From NCBI GenBank assembly GCA_026119935.1, contig JALRMH010000018.1:1-64000 (forward strand): a stretch of DNA of 64,000 nt, read 5' to 3'. Positions 44,980 through 57,554 of the stretch are shown one piece after another. Within the stretch, counting starts at the first letter, position 1. The number at the start of each line of letters is the position of its first letter. Position numbers and translations under genes: made by a program. The notes below the pieces were generated by a model. That model did not search any database and had not been told where the DNA came from. It saw only the letters and a list, made by a program, of their open reading frames with translations. The DNA is from Endothia cerciana (Eukaryota > Ascomycota > Sordariomycetes > Diaporthales > Cryphonectriaceae).

Positions 44980-47543
44980 CTACTTGCCGAACTTCTCCTT
45001 CTCGTACTTGGCAATGAGTTCCTTCCTATGATTCATGATTAGGCGTCCGTTCGAAGCACTAGGTGTTTTGAGGGACGGTGACTTACTGCAGCTGCGGCGC
45101 TGCAGGCGCGTAATGGCTAAACTCCATGCTGAACTCTCCCTTACCCTGCGTCGCAGCGCGCAAGTGCGAGCTGAAGCCGAACATGGCATTAAGCGAGCAG
45201 TCCGCGACGAGGGTGAAATCCTCAGGGCCAATCTCGGTATCCACGATAGTGCCCCGCTTGTTCATCAGCATGATGATGTTACCCTGAAACTCGTTAGGCG
45301 CCGTGATAGTCGTCTTCATCAACGGCTCGAGGATCGTGCCGCCGGCATCCTTGAAGGCCTTGCGGAAGGCCGCCTGCGTGGCCATCTGGAAGGCATAATC
45401 CGAAGAATCCGTCACGTGCGTCGCACCATCGTTGATGACAAGTTTGCAGCCGATGACCTTGTGGCCCAGGAGGGGCCCCTTCTCGCAGCCTAGCTCGAAA
45501 CCTTTGCCGCAGGCCGAGAGGAACTTGTCGGGGATGGTGCCGCCGACCACCTGGGACTCGTAGTGGTTCTTCTCGGCTTCCTCAGTGTACGGCTCGATGA
45601 ATCCCATCACGCGGGCGAAGTCGCCGGGTCCGCCGGTCTGCTTCTTCAGCAGGTAGTCAAAGTCGGCGTGACGGGCGATGGTCTCGCGGTAGGCCACGCG
45701 GGGCTGGCCAGTCTCGCAGTCGACCTTGTACTCGCGGCGCAGACGCTCGACGTAGACCTCCAGGTGCAGTTCGCCCATGCCGGAGATGATGGTCTCTTCG
45801 GACTCCTCATCCACGGTCAGCCGGAAGGTGGGGTCCTCACGCTGGAAGCGGTTCATGGCCTTGGAGAAGGGGTCCGCATCGCTGCTGCGCTTGGGCTTGA
45901 TTGACAGCGACATGACCGCATCAGGAACGTACATAGAGCTCATTGTGTAGGGGAGGTTTCCATCGGTAAAGGTATCGCCGGAGGCGCAGTCGACACCGAA
46001 CACGGCGCAGATCTCGCCGGCGCCGATCTCTGACACGTCCTCCATATCGTTGGAGTGCATGCGGACGATACGCGGGATGCGGACCTTCTTGCCGGTGCGC
46101 GAGTTGAACAGGTAGCTGCCCTTCTTGAGGGAACCCTGGTAGACGCGGATGTAGGTGAGCTGACCGTAGGGGTTCTCCTCGAGCTTGAAGGCCAGGCCGA
46201 CGAAGGGGAGCGCGTTGTACGGCACAAGCTGGACGGGCTTCTCCTTCTGCGAGCGGTCGAGCGCCATGTTCTTGACATCAGATGGGTTCGGCAGGAAGTC
46301 ACAAACGGCGTCGAGCATCGGCTGCACGGACTTGTCGCCCAGGGCTGTGCCCATCAAGACTGGGGTGAACTTGAGATCGATGGTAGCGCGGCGGATAGCG
46401 GCCTTGATCTGCTCGGGCGTAGGCGTCCTCTCATCAAGGAAGATCTCGGCGATCTCGTCATCGACGTCTGCAAGTTTCTCGATGAGCTCCTGGCGCTTCT
46501 GCTGGGCAAGCTCCTTGAGATCCTCCGGGATCTGATCAGAGATCTTGAGCGAGACACCCCGATGGCCATCGTTCCGGATAGCGCGCATGTGGATCAGGTC
46601 GACCACGCCCTCGAATTCCTTCTCGGAGCCGATTGGGATCTGAATAGCAGCAGCAGGGAACCTAAGCTTGGAGTTGATCTGCTCAACCGCCTTGAAGGGG
46701 TTGGCACCCATACGATCCATCTTGTTGACGAAGCTAATCCGAGGGACGTTGTACCGTTTCATTTGCCTATCGACGGTGATGGTCTGACTCTGGACGCCAG
46801 AGACGGCGCACAGGATCATGACAGCACCATCCAGGACTCGCAGCGCACGTTCGACCTCGATCGTGAAGTCGACGTGACCAGGGGTGTCGATCAGGTTGAT
46901 GTGGTAGGTCTCGTCCTTTCCGTCCTCCTTCTTGACCCAGTCGCAGAATGTAGCAGCGGATTGGATGGTGATTCCCCGTTCGCGTTCCAGCTCCATAGAG
47001 TCCATCTTCGCGCCGACGCTGTCACGGCCTCGAACCTCGTGGATCGACTTGATTCTGCCGGTGTAGAACAGGACCCGTTCCGTACATGTCGTCTTACCGC
47101 TGTCGATGTGTGCCTGTTCCAATCAGCCTGGTCCTCGCGTGTTCCCAGGGATCGGTTCATCTCCCCTACCGCAATGCCAATATTTCGGACCATAGACAGC
47201 CGCTTCCTCTCTTCAGGGCTCATGCGCTCCCTGACAACCTCGGGGGAGAGGTTCGCGGCATCTTTCGCAGCTTTAAGACTGCAATACAGACAAGTCAGTG
47301 GGTTTATTTAAGAGCTTCGGGTGCAGGAGGGCACACATACGCCTCCTGGGCGGCATTGAGAGCAGCGCCCCTGGTGGGAGTCTGGCTGAAGGGCCTCGCG
47401 CATTCGGATTGAATCGGCTGTTGCCATTTTCGCGGCGCCTGCGAGCTTGTCGGGCGACAGCTCAGGCTCAGCAGCCTCGCTCCAGGGCTCGAGCTGAAGA
47501 TGCGACCGTCGCCCAGGACGGCCACGGCTCTAGAGGCCCTCAT
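44980..47543 (-). CDS. MEF1: Mitochondrial translation elongation factor G
   Basis: MEF1 is the GTPase that moves tRNAs and mRNA through the mitochondrial ribosome. Exons are 47543-47341, 47278-47170, 47113-45087 and 45025-44980, in frame for 794 residues. The Arg/Ser-rich N-terminus (MRASRAVAVLGDGRIFSSSP) is a mitochondrial presequence. GTPase motifs: G1 AAHIDSGKTT spans the second intron, switch I RERGITIQSAA, G3 DTPGHVDF, G4 NKMDR. Later domains show ISGMGELHLEVYVERL and the domain V FGFSSHLRAATQGKG. The tiny last exon adds KELIAKYEKEKFGK after LQ; without it the protein would end early at 45083. The absence of a mEF-G2-type sequence and the overall match favour the elongation paralogue over the ribosome-recycling one. 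Confidence 0.93.
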
Positions 47544-48550
47544 CTTCGCGAAATCATGGGAAGAGGTGGTGCAAAAAAAAAAGAAGGAGTGTCGTGTGAG
47601 GGAGCGTGGCGCGCTCGTATAGTCTTGATGATCCGAATAATTTTTTGGGCCGCCGGCAGGCAAGCTGTCAGGGTCATCCATGTACAGTATCACTGGTACT
47701 TACTGGCTGGCGCTGATTCTAACCCAGCTCGAAACCCCTGTCGTCGCCGCCCTGGGGTCTCTTCGTCCACTACTCAGACACCAGCATTTAGTACTGACCC
47801 CCAAACCGCATCGCCCGATCGCAGTACCGAACCCTCCCCCCCCCCAAACAAAAAAACCACCGAAAACCTCTACTCTATACTCTTCGTCAAATGCCAATTG
47901 ACTGAACCTCATTTCTTCCCTCCTCTGCCAACTCGTATTTAGCAAACTCATCAGCATTGCACCAGTGAACAAATTGTGCTTAATTCCAAGAGAGGCACTA
48001 GACTGACATCTCACGATGGCGTCCTTCAGCGCGGGCTTAACATCCATGACTCTTAGGCAGTGGATGCATACCCGGATAGAGATGTGCTCCAGAGCTGTGG
48101 CGCCATCATTTGCCCGGCCACTGTGACACCCTTCCCCATCATGGTTGACATATATGCTGAACATGGTTGCCGGCAACATGTGCTGTGGTATGATCTCTCG
48201 GCTTGTGGCCTCGCGACGTCCTCGTCGGCACTGACTCTGCCGATGACCGTCCAGAAGCAGTGTGCTCTGAACATCTGTGTCTGCTTGTTCTGTACACGGG
48301 AGGCGAAGTATTCCTAAGGTCTATGTCCATTCGATACAGCCTCTCAAATAGACTGATCTATGCTATCAGGTCTTAGCCTTACTGCTGCTTGCCCGGACGC
48401 CGTGAGATGCTGGGTGGAGACCTTGATTAATGGTACACCCCGATCGTGACTCCAATCATTTGTAACAAGGGGTATCTGTTCCTGCATGAAAACCAACCCA
48501 GGCGGAATAATCGACAAGATATGTTTACCCAGCCCTCGTCTCTCGGGGCT
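47544..48550. other. Intergenic between MEF1 promoter and aspartic protease 3' end
   Basis: No supported gene. The first part should be the MEF1 promoter; the remainder is unremarkable and includes a short C run before an A run near 47,838-47,855. Confidence 0.5.
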
Positions 48551-50073
48551 TCACAGGAGCAGAGCAGCTCCTCCCACAACAGCAACGGCCAACACCATAC
48601 TCGACAGCCCGAGACCACGAGAGACACCCGTCAGACCGGCACCGCTGGTTCCGTTCCGGAAACCTCCCTCCGCCGCAAAATCTGGCTGCGAGAACCCTGC
48701 CGCACTCGTCGCCAGGCTCTGGTTAGGGGCCAAGGTGGCAGACGGGATGACAGCGCCGCGGCTCGCAAACGTCACGATGTTGGACCCTGTCGCGTTGAAA
48801 TTGGTCGGTGCCATGCCGATCTCGTTGTTCATCAGGTCGTATACCACATAGGCGCTGCGCAAGAACGTGTCGCCGAGCAGGTTGATGCCTGTGGTGTTCT
48901 GAATCCCAAACTCGCATACGTCCTCGCCCTCGTATTCACCAGACGTAAAAGTCAGCGCCGGGCCCTCGAGAACGAGATCCAGCACGAGCTCATCCATGGT
49001 GACGTTCACCGTCAGACCGCCCGCCCCCGCGAAGGTGAAGGTAAAGTATCCTGTGCTCTTCTGCATCCTGCATGGGATGACCGCCAGACCTGCCGATGCG
49101 CTGTAGACTGCGCCCACTTCTTTCCATATCTCTTGCGCCATGTCCTGGGGCAGGTAGCTGAGCGTCGTACCCGAATCAAGCACAACCTGGATAGGCAAGT
49201 CGCGCGATGTCAACCGGTCGGTGCCGCTAGAGCTAACAGCATGCATCGACGTGAGCGCCACGATGAAGGAGTCATACTCGCCCGTCTCGTCATCTTTGAC
49301 GATAGGGATTCTCGTCAGGTCGCCCACGTATTTCTGCGTGTCTATGCCGCCGAACAGGATACTGCCTGTGCTCGCGTCGAGGTCGTTCAGCCATAAGCTA
49401 TATGCATTCGTCACAATCACGCCCTGGTTCATCATCAACGCCGGCAGGTTTGCGTATTCTGCCGAGAAGGACTCCTCGGTGCTGATGATGGCCTCATTGG
49501 CGCTATATCCCACCCCGACAAGTCCGTACGGGATGGTGGTGTCCTTGCCCAGGCCCATGGTCATATTCGACACGGTTGCATCTGCAATGTTGAAACTGTC
49601 CCTGAAGTAGTCACCTTGTGAGTAACTTCCATCCACATAAGAGATCTCAAATTCGTCCTTGCCGAAGTCATCGTACGTCGACGACTTGTCGGGGTTGACT
49701 GCCAGCAAGGGGTCAGCCAACACTGAGAACGACCATGAGAGCAGTTTTTCCACCTACAGGTACCAAGCGAGCAGTCGTCTTGGTCGCACACGCTCGCTTG
49801 ATTCCATGGTATCCAGATGTCACTGGATCCCGTGTCCAGCTGCAGTACGACAACCTGACCAGGCGTTCCTACAGTACAGGTCGCAAAATATCCGCCTCTA
49901 GCGATAGAATTGTTGATGACCTCCTGCTGATATCCAGTCGCTCGCTTCCTTTTCAAAGTAGTGGACTCTAGGCGGGGTCTCTTGTGTATATCCCACTGTA
50001 CAACGCCTGTGGCGTTGGCTATCGAGGCCAGCAGGCCCGCGGCGGCAGCAGCCGAGAAAGCCAACTTCCTCAT
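48551..50073 (-). CDS. GPI-type secreted aspartic protease (pepsin family, yapsin-like)
   Basis: This is a pepsin-family (A1) endopeptidase of the cell surface. Exons 50073-49764 and 49698-48551 give 485 residues. ATG 50073 begins a signal peptide (MRKLAFSAAAAAGLLASIANA). A basic KRKRATG at about residues 41-47 is a likely propeptide-processing site. Catalytic aspartates sit in VLQLDTGSSDIWIP (Asp80) and VVLDSGTTLSYLP. The intron (GTACCT, GCTGAC branch, GGCAG) lies shortly after the first active site. The C-terminus ends with a Ser/Gly-rich linker (NGTSGAGLTG) and a hydrophobic tail (MVLAVAVVGGAALLL) with no charged residue after it, the pattern of a GPI-anchor signal. Fungal yapsins act in cell-wall remodelling; the substrate here is not known. 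Confidence 0.9.
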
Positions 50074-50613
50074 CCTCCCCTTCCTGCCAGCGTTAGGCTG
50101 CTGGTCACGCAAGAATGTCAAGTGACTGCGCAGCGTATTGAGAATTATGTGATGAAGTCGAGGCTCCCATCCGCTGTAGGTCGACGTGGACTGGAAAAGG
50201 GACAAGATCCGAGTTCAGACGAACCGTCATGAAGGACGGTTTCATGTCGGCCAGAGGCAGGGTGCAACGCAAGGCTTTGGCAAACTCGAACCACTAGACG
50301 AACTGCGGAGTCTTTCTTTGGTGAAAGCTCGGGTCATAAGCCCTGGGCAAACCTTGGAACACAGCAGCTGAGGCGTAGGAAAGGAGAATGAGAGTCGCGC
50401 GGCGGCACTGAAACGAATGAAATTGTTTGAACGAGGTCACAAGATACTAAGAAATTAGCCAAGTGAATGGTGAGCTTTCCAAGTCTGCGCCAAGATGAAG
50501 GCCAAGAAAAAAAGAGCGTTGACGCGGACGACTCGCACCTCACATGTTCTAGAGGCCTGTTCAGGAGGCCGAGCAGTCGAGCTGATGTTGACGATCGGAA
50601 AGGCATGGATACG
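50074..50613. other. Upstream region of the aspartic protease gene
   Basis: Probable promoter of the leftward protease gene. No separate gene is supported. Confidence 0.45.
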
Positions 50614-50976
50614 TTACTGAAACCCAGCCGGAATCCTGGTGGAGAAGGAGATTTCATGATCTTCTCCAGGGGTTGTCACTTCTATGTCAAGCGGGATCTT
50701 GTGCAGTTCCACAATTTTAGGCCGTTCAGAGGAGGCAAGCTCGATGAACCCAGTAAACAGCAGACTCCTCTTGAGGATTTCTTTTGCCAATCTGGCCTTC
50801 ACGACCGCCGCATTCTGTCCAGTCATCGTTCGTACATTAGCGATCTCTCGAGTCGCACCGGCGTCTTGGGTCGTTGCTTGCCCAACGTCTGGGTTTGTAT
50901 CCCAAGATTTGGAAGAGGATTTGCATGATTCGACGTATCTATCCGACCTGTTGGCGTCTGGCCACTCAAGACCTCC
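50614..50976 (-). CDS. Possible coding exon, unrecognised
   Basis: The minus strand is open from 50976 to a TAA at 50614 (121 codons) with protein-like composition: RSDRYVESCKSSSKSWDT, then TREIANVRTMTGQNAAVVKA and LAKEILKRSLLFTGFIELAS. It lies directly downstream of the aminotransferase stop. An overlapping frame at 50823-51095 is also open, and I could not find a convincing upstream exon or splice donor. It may be the last exon of a small gene, the remains of one, or chance. I do not recognise any family. Confidence 0.2.
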   Translation of the reverse strand, partial: GGLEWPDANRSDRYVESCKSSSKSWDTNPDVGQATTQDAGATREIANVRTMTGQNAAVVKARLAKEILKRSLLFTGFIELASSERPKIVELHKIPLDIEVTTPGEDHEISFSTRIPAGFQ

Positions 50977-51159
50977 TCAGTGTCTTCTTTGCAGCCAGTG
51001 GCCCGCTCGCCGAGAGAGTCAAGAGGTTCTAACTCGGCGGCAAAGTTTGCTATCTCCTTGACCAAGAAAAGGCGCCATCCACGGTTGTCATCCAAGAACC
51101 AGGCTGGATCGGAGTTCCTGTTGGCATGCGAGCGTCAGGGGAGCGCAGCTTGTAGGACT

Positions 51160-52414
51160 TCATGGTGATAGGTTCTCATCCACGTAGGTCCCGAGCTTCA
51201 CCAACGCCTCCCTCAACACTGCCGCCTCGTTCACATATCCGATGCGGACGTGGCCGTTGAAGTCCTTGCCGTGACCGAAGCACTTCGAACCTGACAGAAA
51301 CATGACCTTCGTCTTCTCGAGCACATCCAGACAGAATGCCTCGTCGTCTACCGGCTTCCCCTTGTCCGTGAATTGGACAAAGGCTGTCGTGCCAGCCGTC
51401 GGCCTGACCCAGTTGCACACACTCTTATGCTCCTGGACAAATCTGTCCAACAACTCCAGGTTCGTCCTCGCCATCTTCAAGTTGCGCCCAATCAGGCAAG
51501 GCCTTACCGCATCCGACAAGGCATAGCTGGCGACTTGGTCGTCCATCTGGGACACAGAGATAGTGGTGTAGTCTCGTGCCTCCGCCACCGCCTCGAGGAT
51601 GCTCCTGTCCCTCGAGGCAATCCAGCCAAGGCGGATGCCCGCTAGCGCCCACGCCTTAGACATGGAGCTAGTCGAGATGGTCTTCCCGTAGCCAAACGAC
51701 AGGATCGAAGGCGGCATGTCCACCCCGTCGGATAAGCTGTGGAACAAGGGACGGTACACTTCGTCGCATAGAACGATGATATCGCGAGCCTTCGCAAACT
51801 CGACAATGGAGCCTAGGACCGCCTTGGGAATGGTCGAGCCACTCGGGTTGTTTGGGTTGTTGATGACAATCATCTTCGTGTTGCTCCTCACAAGCGAGCC
51901 TAGCTCGCTGACATCCGGAACGTAGCCGTTTTCTCCCTTCAGCTTCCACAGCGACACCTCAGCACCCAGGCTCTGCGGCACGCCGTAGAGCTGCTGGTAG
52001 GTAGGGTACACGCAAATGACATGGTCCTGGGGCTCGATCAGGGTGTAGAACAGCAAGAAATTTGCGACAATGGCTCCTTGCGTGATCAAGATGCTGCTGG
52101 CCGAGAGCGGTCCAGGGGCGTCCTCGTCTGTGTACAGGGCAGCGACCCGCCGCCGGAGAACATCCGACCCCCGGATGGCACCGTAGGTGAGCTTCCTTGA
52201 CAGGTTCAGAGGGCTGGCACTGGCTTTATCAGTCGAGAGTGCCTGCAGATCCTCGACGGAGACTGAGGCCGCGCAGGTCTCGGCTATGTTGAGGACGCCC
52301 GGCGTGTTCTCATACCTCCGCACATGTCAGCACAGGGGGACGATGTTGTGGGTCGGGCTGGTGTGCCTACTCGTCCATCCACTGTTCCACCTCAAACGGC
52401 TCGATCTTCACCAT
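51160..52414 (-). CDS. PLP-dependent aminotransferase, class I/II
   Basis: Fold-type I PLP enzyme that should transfer amino groups or act on amino-acid-derived substrates in the cytosol. Exons 52414-52371 and 52315-51160 give 399 residues. Exon 1 (44 nt) codes MVKIEPFEVEQWMDE and joins to YENTPGVLNIAETCAA; the intron has a GCTGAC branch site. Marks: ITQGAIVANFLLFYTL in the cofactor-binding region, MIVINNPNNPSGSTIP, VLCDEVYRPLF with the PLP-ring Asp, the Schiff-base lysine in SSMSKAWALAGIRLGWIA, and a C-terminal GHVRIGYV with the carboxylate-binding Arg. Similar fungal proteins carry loose names such as capreomycidine synthase-like or ACC synthase-like; the reaction cannot be settled from sequence. 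No biosynthetic cluster surrounds it. Confidence 0.9.
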
Positions 52415-53613
52415 CTTGACGACGACGAAGTAATTAAGAGGAGGTTGGGTCCCAAGGTCGGTTCTTTAGAGTTCGGAGAGGTGACGGAAGAACGGATGCC
52501 AAATGTCCTTTATATCGGGGACTCGCTGGATGTCGTCTGGACAGACGCTCATCTGCGCACGCTAATTAGCGCAGGCCCAACGTGCAATTGCGCATCAACA
52601 CAAATGGAGCAGATCGCAGGTTCTACGGCATCATCGGATACCCACTTCTGGGAAAGAAAGGCAGAGGCAACAGCGGGAAGGGTGGTGCAAGGTGATTATG
52701 TATAGGGACAGGTTTAGCGATTTAACTGAGCAGGCGACTGAGGCTCCGGATGAGCGCAAAAGCCACTTCAGGATTCGTGATACCAAAGCCCAAGTTTCTC
52801 GCAACTCTGGCAAGACATGGACACACCGTGGCATAAATCTGTTTTTATTTAAAGAGGATAGGGTTTAAGCATAATAGGAAAAAGAGAACCAACCCCCTCC
52901 CCACATATAATAAATAAATAAAACCCTCAAAGAAGATACAGAACAAGCACATCTCCCAGCCCGGGTAGCAGACTATATAGTAAGCAAGTCCATATCTTAA
53001 CACTAGGCATTCCAAGGAGGTGTTTACGGGCACGAATCTGCATGTTTGCAGTTTTGATATCGAAAGAGCCTCAGGTAAGCAATGTCTCGCAGTTGTGTTG
53101 GTTGTGCTGCAGCCGCCCCGGCAGGAGGAGCGCAGTGCTGGGAGTTCGATGAAGGACTGCAGTCGGGTCTGACCCACCCTCTGTGCCACAAGCATTGTGT
53201 CTGGAGATTAGCCCAGCCACCCATCACTATACAGAAAGTACGGGGTAATTGATACAAGCATACGTCATCCCCCAGTGTACAGGATACCCCAGACCTACAC
53301 AGCCAGATGGCGCAGCATGCATGTGCAGCGAGAGGTTGGGGGAGGAAAGATCGAGGAGCATTTGCTCCATAGACACGCAGAGGGGTTGATCGCGGCTTGT
53401 CCAGGTACCCCTCGGCACCGAGCTGCCTCCTGCAAGCATGGTCTCCACGTGCGACTGGTGCTGTGGGCTCCAACCAGCCGCTAAGGAGCTCTCCATGCTG
53501 CTGCTGGTGCTGCTGCTAGCTTGGCAGGTGAGCAGGCTACCCTCGTGCATTGGATGCAGCCTGATCGACGAACCACTTGAATCTGGAGGTCACTTGTCCG
53601 GCACCTTCTCATC

Positions 53614-53679
<66 letters not shown>

Positions 53680-53757
53680 GCCACCCCTTGGACCCTCTCC
53701 AACAACACTTCGAGACTCTTCACCACAACCCCAGAGAGAGTCTCGTCCCTCTGCAAC
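52415..53757. promoter_or_regulatory. Divergent spacer between aminotransferase and ADP1-like gene
   Basis: 1.3 kb with both promoters and no supported gene. AT-rich at about 52,840-52,930. A CA microsatellite at 53616-53679 ends about 79 bp before the ADP1-like start codon. Confidence 0.5.
53616..53679. repeat. CA dinucleotide microsatellite in the ADP1-like leader
   Basis: About 31 CA units, interrupted once by TA. Its position within about 80-140 bp of the start codon means it probably lies in the 5' leader or core promoter. Alternating CA can adopt Z-DNA and is length-variable. Confidence 0.9.
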
Positions 53758-56700
53758 ATGGCATTGTGGACAGCCCGTGCCTTCATACTGGGGGCGCTTG
53801 CGCTGTCGGGCGCCGCCTCCGCCTTCTCGAACTACTCGTCGTCATACGCTGGTGTCGAAGCTTTGCGCGCGCAACTTGCGTTGATGGATGATCGCCCGAA
53901 CGACTGCCCGCCATGGTCTGTCTCTCTACGCTCTCGAACCCCAGGCGCGGATCCTTGACGACTAACGCTCTTTGGGCCTCCAGCTTCAACTGCCTCCTGC
54001 CCGCGTTCACCTGTGGCCAATATGCAGAATGTAACACGTTCAACGGCCAGTGCTCGTGTCCTGACGGGTTTGGTGGTGTCGACTGCATCGAGCCTCGTAC
54101 GTCCCCCGACCCCAAATCTCCCGCCTCTTTGGCCTCCCCCATACGCTGACCGAGGGCTAGTGTGCGGTTCGTTGGCGAAAGGCAACGAGCATCGACAGAT
54201 ACGCGACGGCGGCCGATGCGATTGCGATGAAGGCTGGGGAGGCATAAACTGCAACGTGTGCAACGACGATCGGGCCTGCAACTCTCTGATGGAATCAGGA
54301 GAAGGCGGAGTCTGCTATCAGATGGGCAATGTTCTCAAGAACAACTACCAGATGTGCGACGTGACCAACGAGAAGATCCGAGACCTTCTGGGTGAACAAC
54401 TTCCGCAGGTCACATTCACCTGCAACGCACCAGATGGCAGATGTGACTTCCAATGTGAGCAATCTCCCTCCCACCCTGGAGCCTTGAGTACGCTGACATC
54501 AGGCAGTCTGGGTCGACCAGAGAGAATCGTTCTACTGCACCCTGGACCAGTGCGAGTCGAGCTATGATTTCAGCGACGGGGACTACAACAGGACCACGTA
54601 CAGCTGCAAGAACGTCGAGTGCTCGTGCATACCGGATCGGATACTCTGTGGTCTGGACGGGTCAGTCGACATCACCGACTTCTTGGACGAGGAGATCAGG
54701 GGCCCCGGCTCATTCAAGTGCGTTCAGAACAAAGGTGGCGTCAACAAGTGCAGCTTCGAGGAGCCGGCCATGAATGACTTGATCAGCTCTATCATCGGTG
54801 ACTCGAGCATCTTCCTGTCCTGCCACTCCGGCGAGTGTGTGCACTTCTCCGAGCTGCCTGACTACAAGCCGTCCGTTCCGAAGATCAACACGCCGCTCAT
54901 CGCCGGGGTGATTGCTGGTTGCGCCCTCTTCCTTGTCGCCGTCATCGTCCTCACCTGGTATCTGTCGAGGCGATCCTTCAGATATGGACCAATCCACCTG
55001 GACGACTCCGATGATGAGGCCCTGAAGCTTATGGCGGACCACAAGCCCGCCTCTCTGCAGTTTGAGAACGTCTCGTACGTCCTCAACGGAAAGCAGATAC
55101 TACACTCTCTATCAGGTGTGGCTCGTCCTGGAGAGATCACAGCCATCATGGGCGCTTCCGGCGCCGGTAAGACGACGTTTCTGGACATCCTCGCACGCAA
55201 GAATAAGAGGGGCGACGTAAGCGGCGACTTCTTCGTCAATGGCGAAAAGGTCGACGACGCGGACTTCAAGTCAGTTGTCGGGTTTGTCGATCAGGAGGAC
55301 ACCATGCTCCCGACTTTAACTGTCCACGAAACGATCCTGAACAGCGCCTTGCTACGGCTGCCTCGGGATATGACTAGGGCCGCTAAGGAACAACGAGTGA
55401 CGGAGGTCGAGAAGCAACTTGGCATTTTTCATATCAAGGACTCTTTGATCGGCTCGGAGGAGGGCAAGGGTCGTGGCATCTCCGGTGGCGAGAAGCGTCG
55501 GGTGGGCATCGCCTGCGAGCTGGTCACCAGCCCTTCGATCCTCTTCCTTGACGAACCTACCAGCGGTCTCGACGCATACAACGCCTTCAACGTTATTGAG
55601 TGCTTGGTGACCTTGGCCAAGGACTTCAAGCGGACTGTCATTTTTACAATCCACCAGCCACGGTCAAATATCGTCGCGCTGTTCGACCGACTGGTCCTCC
55701 TGGCCCAAGGTCGACCTGTATTCTCTGGTCCGTTTGGCCAATGCCAGGAATACTTCGATCGCATCGGCTACGAGTGCCCGCTCGGCTTCAACATTGCCGA
55801 CTTCCTCGTCGACCTCACCATGCATGCGAGTTCATCAACCAGCTTCGACGACGGCACCGTGTCCGCTGATGTGGCTAGTGTTGGCCCGAGCAGCACCCGG
55901 GGTGTCAAGAGTATTGCTAGCATCTCCAACGTCAGCATTGGGGAGGATAGCGTAGCCGAGGCATCGTCGTCTCGGCCCAAGAACAAGCGCCGAGATTCTG
56001 TCAAGTCCAGACAGGAGCGCGAGCTGTTCACTCGTCGCAAGACCAATGTCGACGCCGCGTCGTCTGATGGCGAGGGCGAGACTGGTGCATACAAGCTTCA
56101 CAGACAAGCTCCTGGCCGTGTTCCGCCTCAGATCATTGAGGATCCTCACGATCTCCCTCCTGCGGCATCGGGCGGGACTGACCTCGACATCCTTGTCAAT
56201 TCTTACAACATGTCTGACATTGCTAGCACGATCCACGATGAAATCTCACAGGCGGTGGCCACCGCTCAGAGCGCCAATGGCCGAAACGGAAATGGGTACA
56301 ATGTCAATGGTCCCAACATTCACACGAGTGTTGTTGGCAAGGGTTACGCGCGCATCGGTTACAGCCGACAGTTCATCATCTTGTCGCAGCGCACTTGGAA
56401 GAACCTTTACCGCAATCCGCTATTGATGCTGACGCATTACGCGATTGCTATCCTCCTTGGCGTCCTCTCCGGGTACCTTTTCTACGGTCTTACCGAAGAC
56501 ATTCCTGGCTTCCAGAACCGTCTGGGTCTGTTCTTCTTCGTGCTGGCCCTGTTCGGCTTCAGCACCTTGACCAGCCTGAACGTGTTCTCGTCCGAGAGGC
56601 TGCTCTTCACTAGGGAGCGTGCGAACGGGTACTACTCGCCGGTTACTTATTTTGCATCGAAGGTTCTGTTCGACATCATACCTCTCCGGATCATCCCACC

Positions 56701-57190
56701 GATCCTTATGGGTATCATTATATACCCGATGACGGGATTGAAAGCTGATGCGGGCCACTTCTTCATTTTCATCCTCGTGCTGGTGTTGTTCAACCTCGCG
56801 GCTGCCACCATCTGCCTCTTCATAGGCATCGTCTGCAAGGACAACAGCGTGGCAAACCTGATTGGCAGCTTGGTCATGCTCTTCAGTCTGCTGTTTGCTG
56901 GTCTCCTCCTCAACCAGGACAAGATCCCTGATGGCGCTAAATGGCTCCAGTGGCTGTCGATCTTCCACTATGCCTTCGAGTCGCTCATTGTCAACGAAGT
57001 CAGCAAGCTGACGCTGGTGGATAAGAAGTACGGCTTGGATATCACAGTGCCCGGTGCTGCTATCCTCAGCTCGTTCGGGTTTGACAACAGCGCCATGTGG
57101 AGAGATGTCGCTTGCCTGGGTGCTTATGCGGCCGGCTTCGTAATCCTCGCATACGCTGCGATGCACGTCCTGCTGGTAGAGAAACGGTAG
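53758..57190 (+). CDS. ADP1: ABCG-family transporter with EGF-like ectodomain, ADP1-like
   Basis: Four exons, 53758-53915, 53984-54096, 54161-54454 and 54507-57190, give 1082 residues. The protein starts with a signal peptide (MALWTARAFILGALALSGAA), then a Cys-rich ectodomain with EGF-like units (CGQYAECNTFNGQCSCPDGF and CDCDEGWGGINCNVC), a membrane helix (IAGVIAGCALFLVAVIVL), a cytosolic ABC domain and a second membrane domain. ABC motifs: Walker A GASGAGKTT, signature GISGGEKRRVG, Walker B ILFLDEPTSGLD, H-loop TIHQPRS. A Ser/Arg-rich linker of about 190 residues precedes the six C-terminal helices. The layout matches yeast Adp1, an ABCG half-size-like protein with unusual ectodomain whose substrate is unknown. 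The EGF exons are short and separated by small introns, so the N-terminus is easily lost in automated models. Confidence 0.92.
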
Positions 57191-57554
57191 AGGATTCGTC
57201 GAGTTGAGCGGGTTGAGACTTTCTGTACATGTCTTTGATATTTTGAAAGCGTTCCTGCATGTGGTCCTAATTGATTCCCCGGGCAGGGGACGATCGCTAT
57301 CTAGACTATCGTGCTTCTCTTTAGGGGCAAAGCAAGGGTGGGTCGCCTCGACCATGTATCGCATTCGGACCTTGGGCGTTGGGGCGCTTGGGAGCATCAT
57401 GGAACTCGGTCCAGTAACACGGATCTCTTTGGACACAGTCAACGAAGATCCCTTCGTGCACATCGTTGCCCATGCCCTCTCTGCTCAGCCGTGTTGCGTG
57501 ATTCCGAGCGTTGAACAGCCTCATTGAATTAGAGGTTTCTCGCAACTAGCTCGT
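57191..57554. other. Convergent spacer between ADP1-like gene and mS26
   Basis: 3' untranslated sequence of both genes; nothing else seen. Confidence 0.55.

Noticed and set aside
46055..47311. 418-codon plus-strand frame opposite the mEF-G gene
   Set aside because: It is an antisense shadow caused by codon bias; the minus strand holds a complete GTPase.
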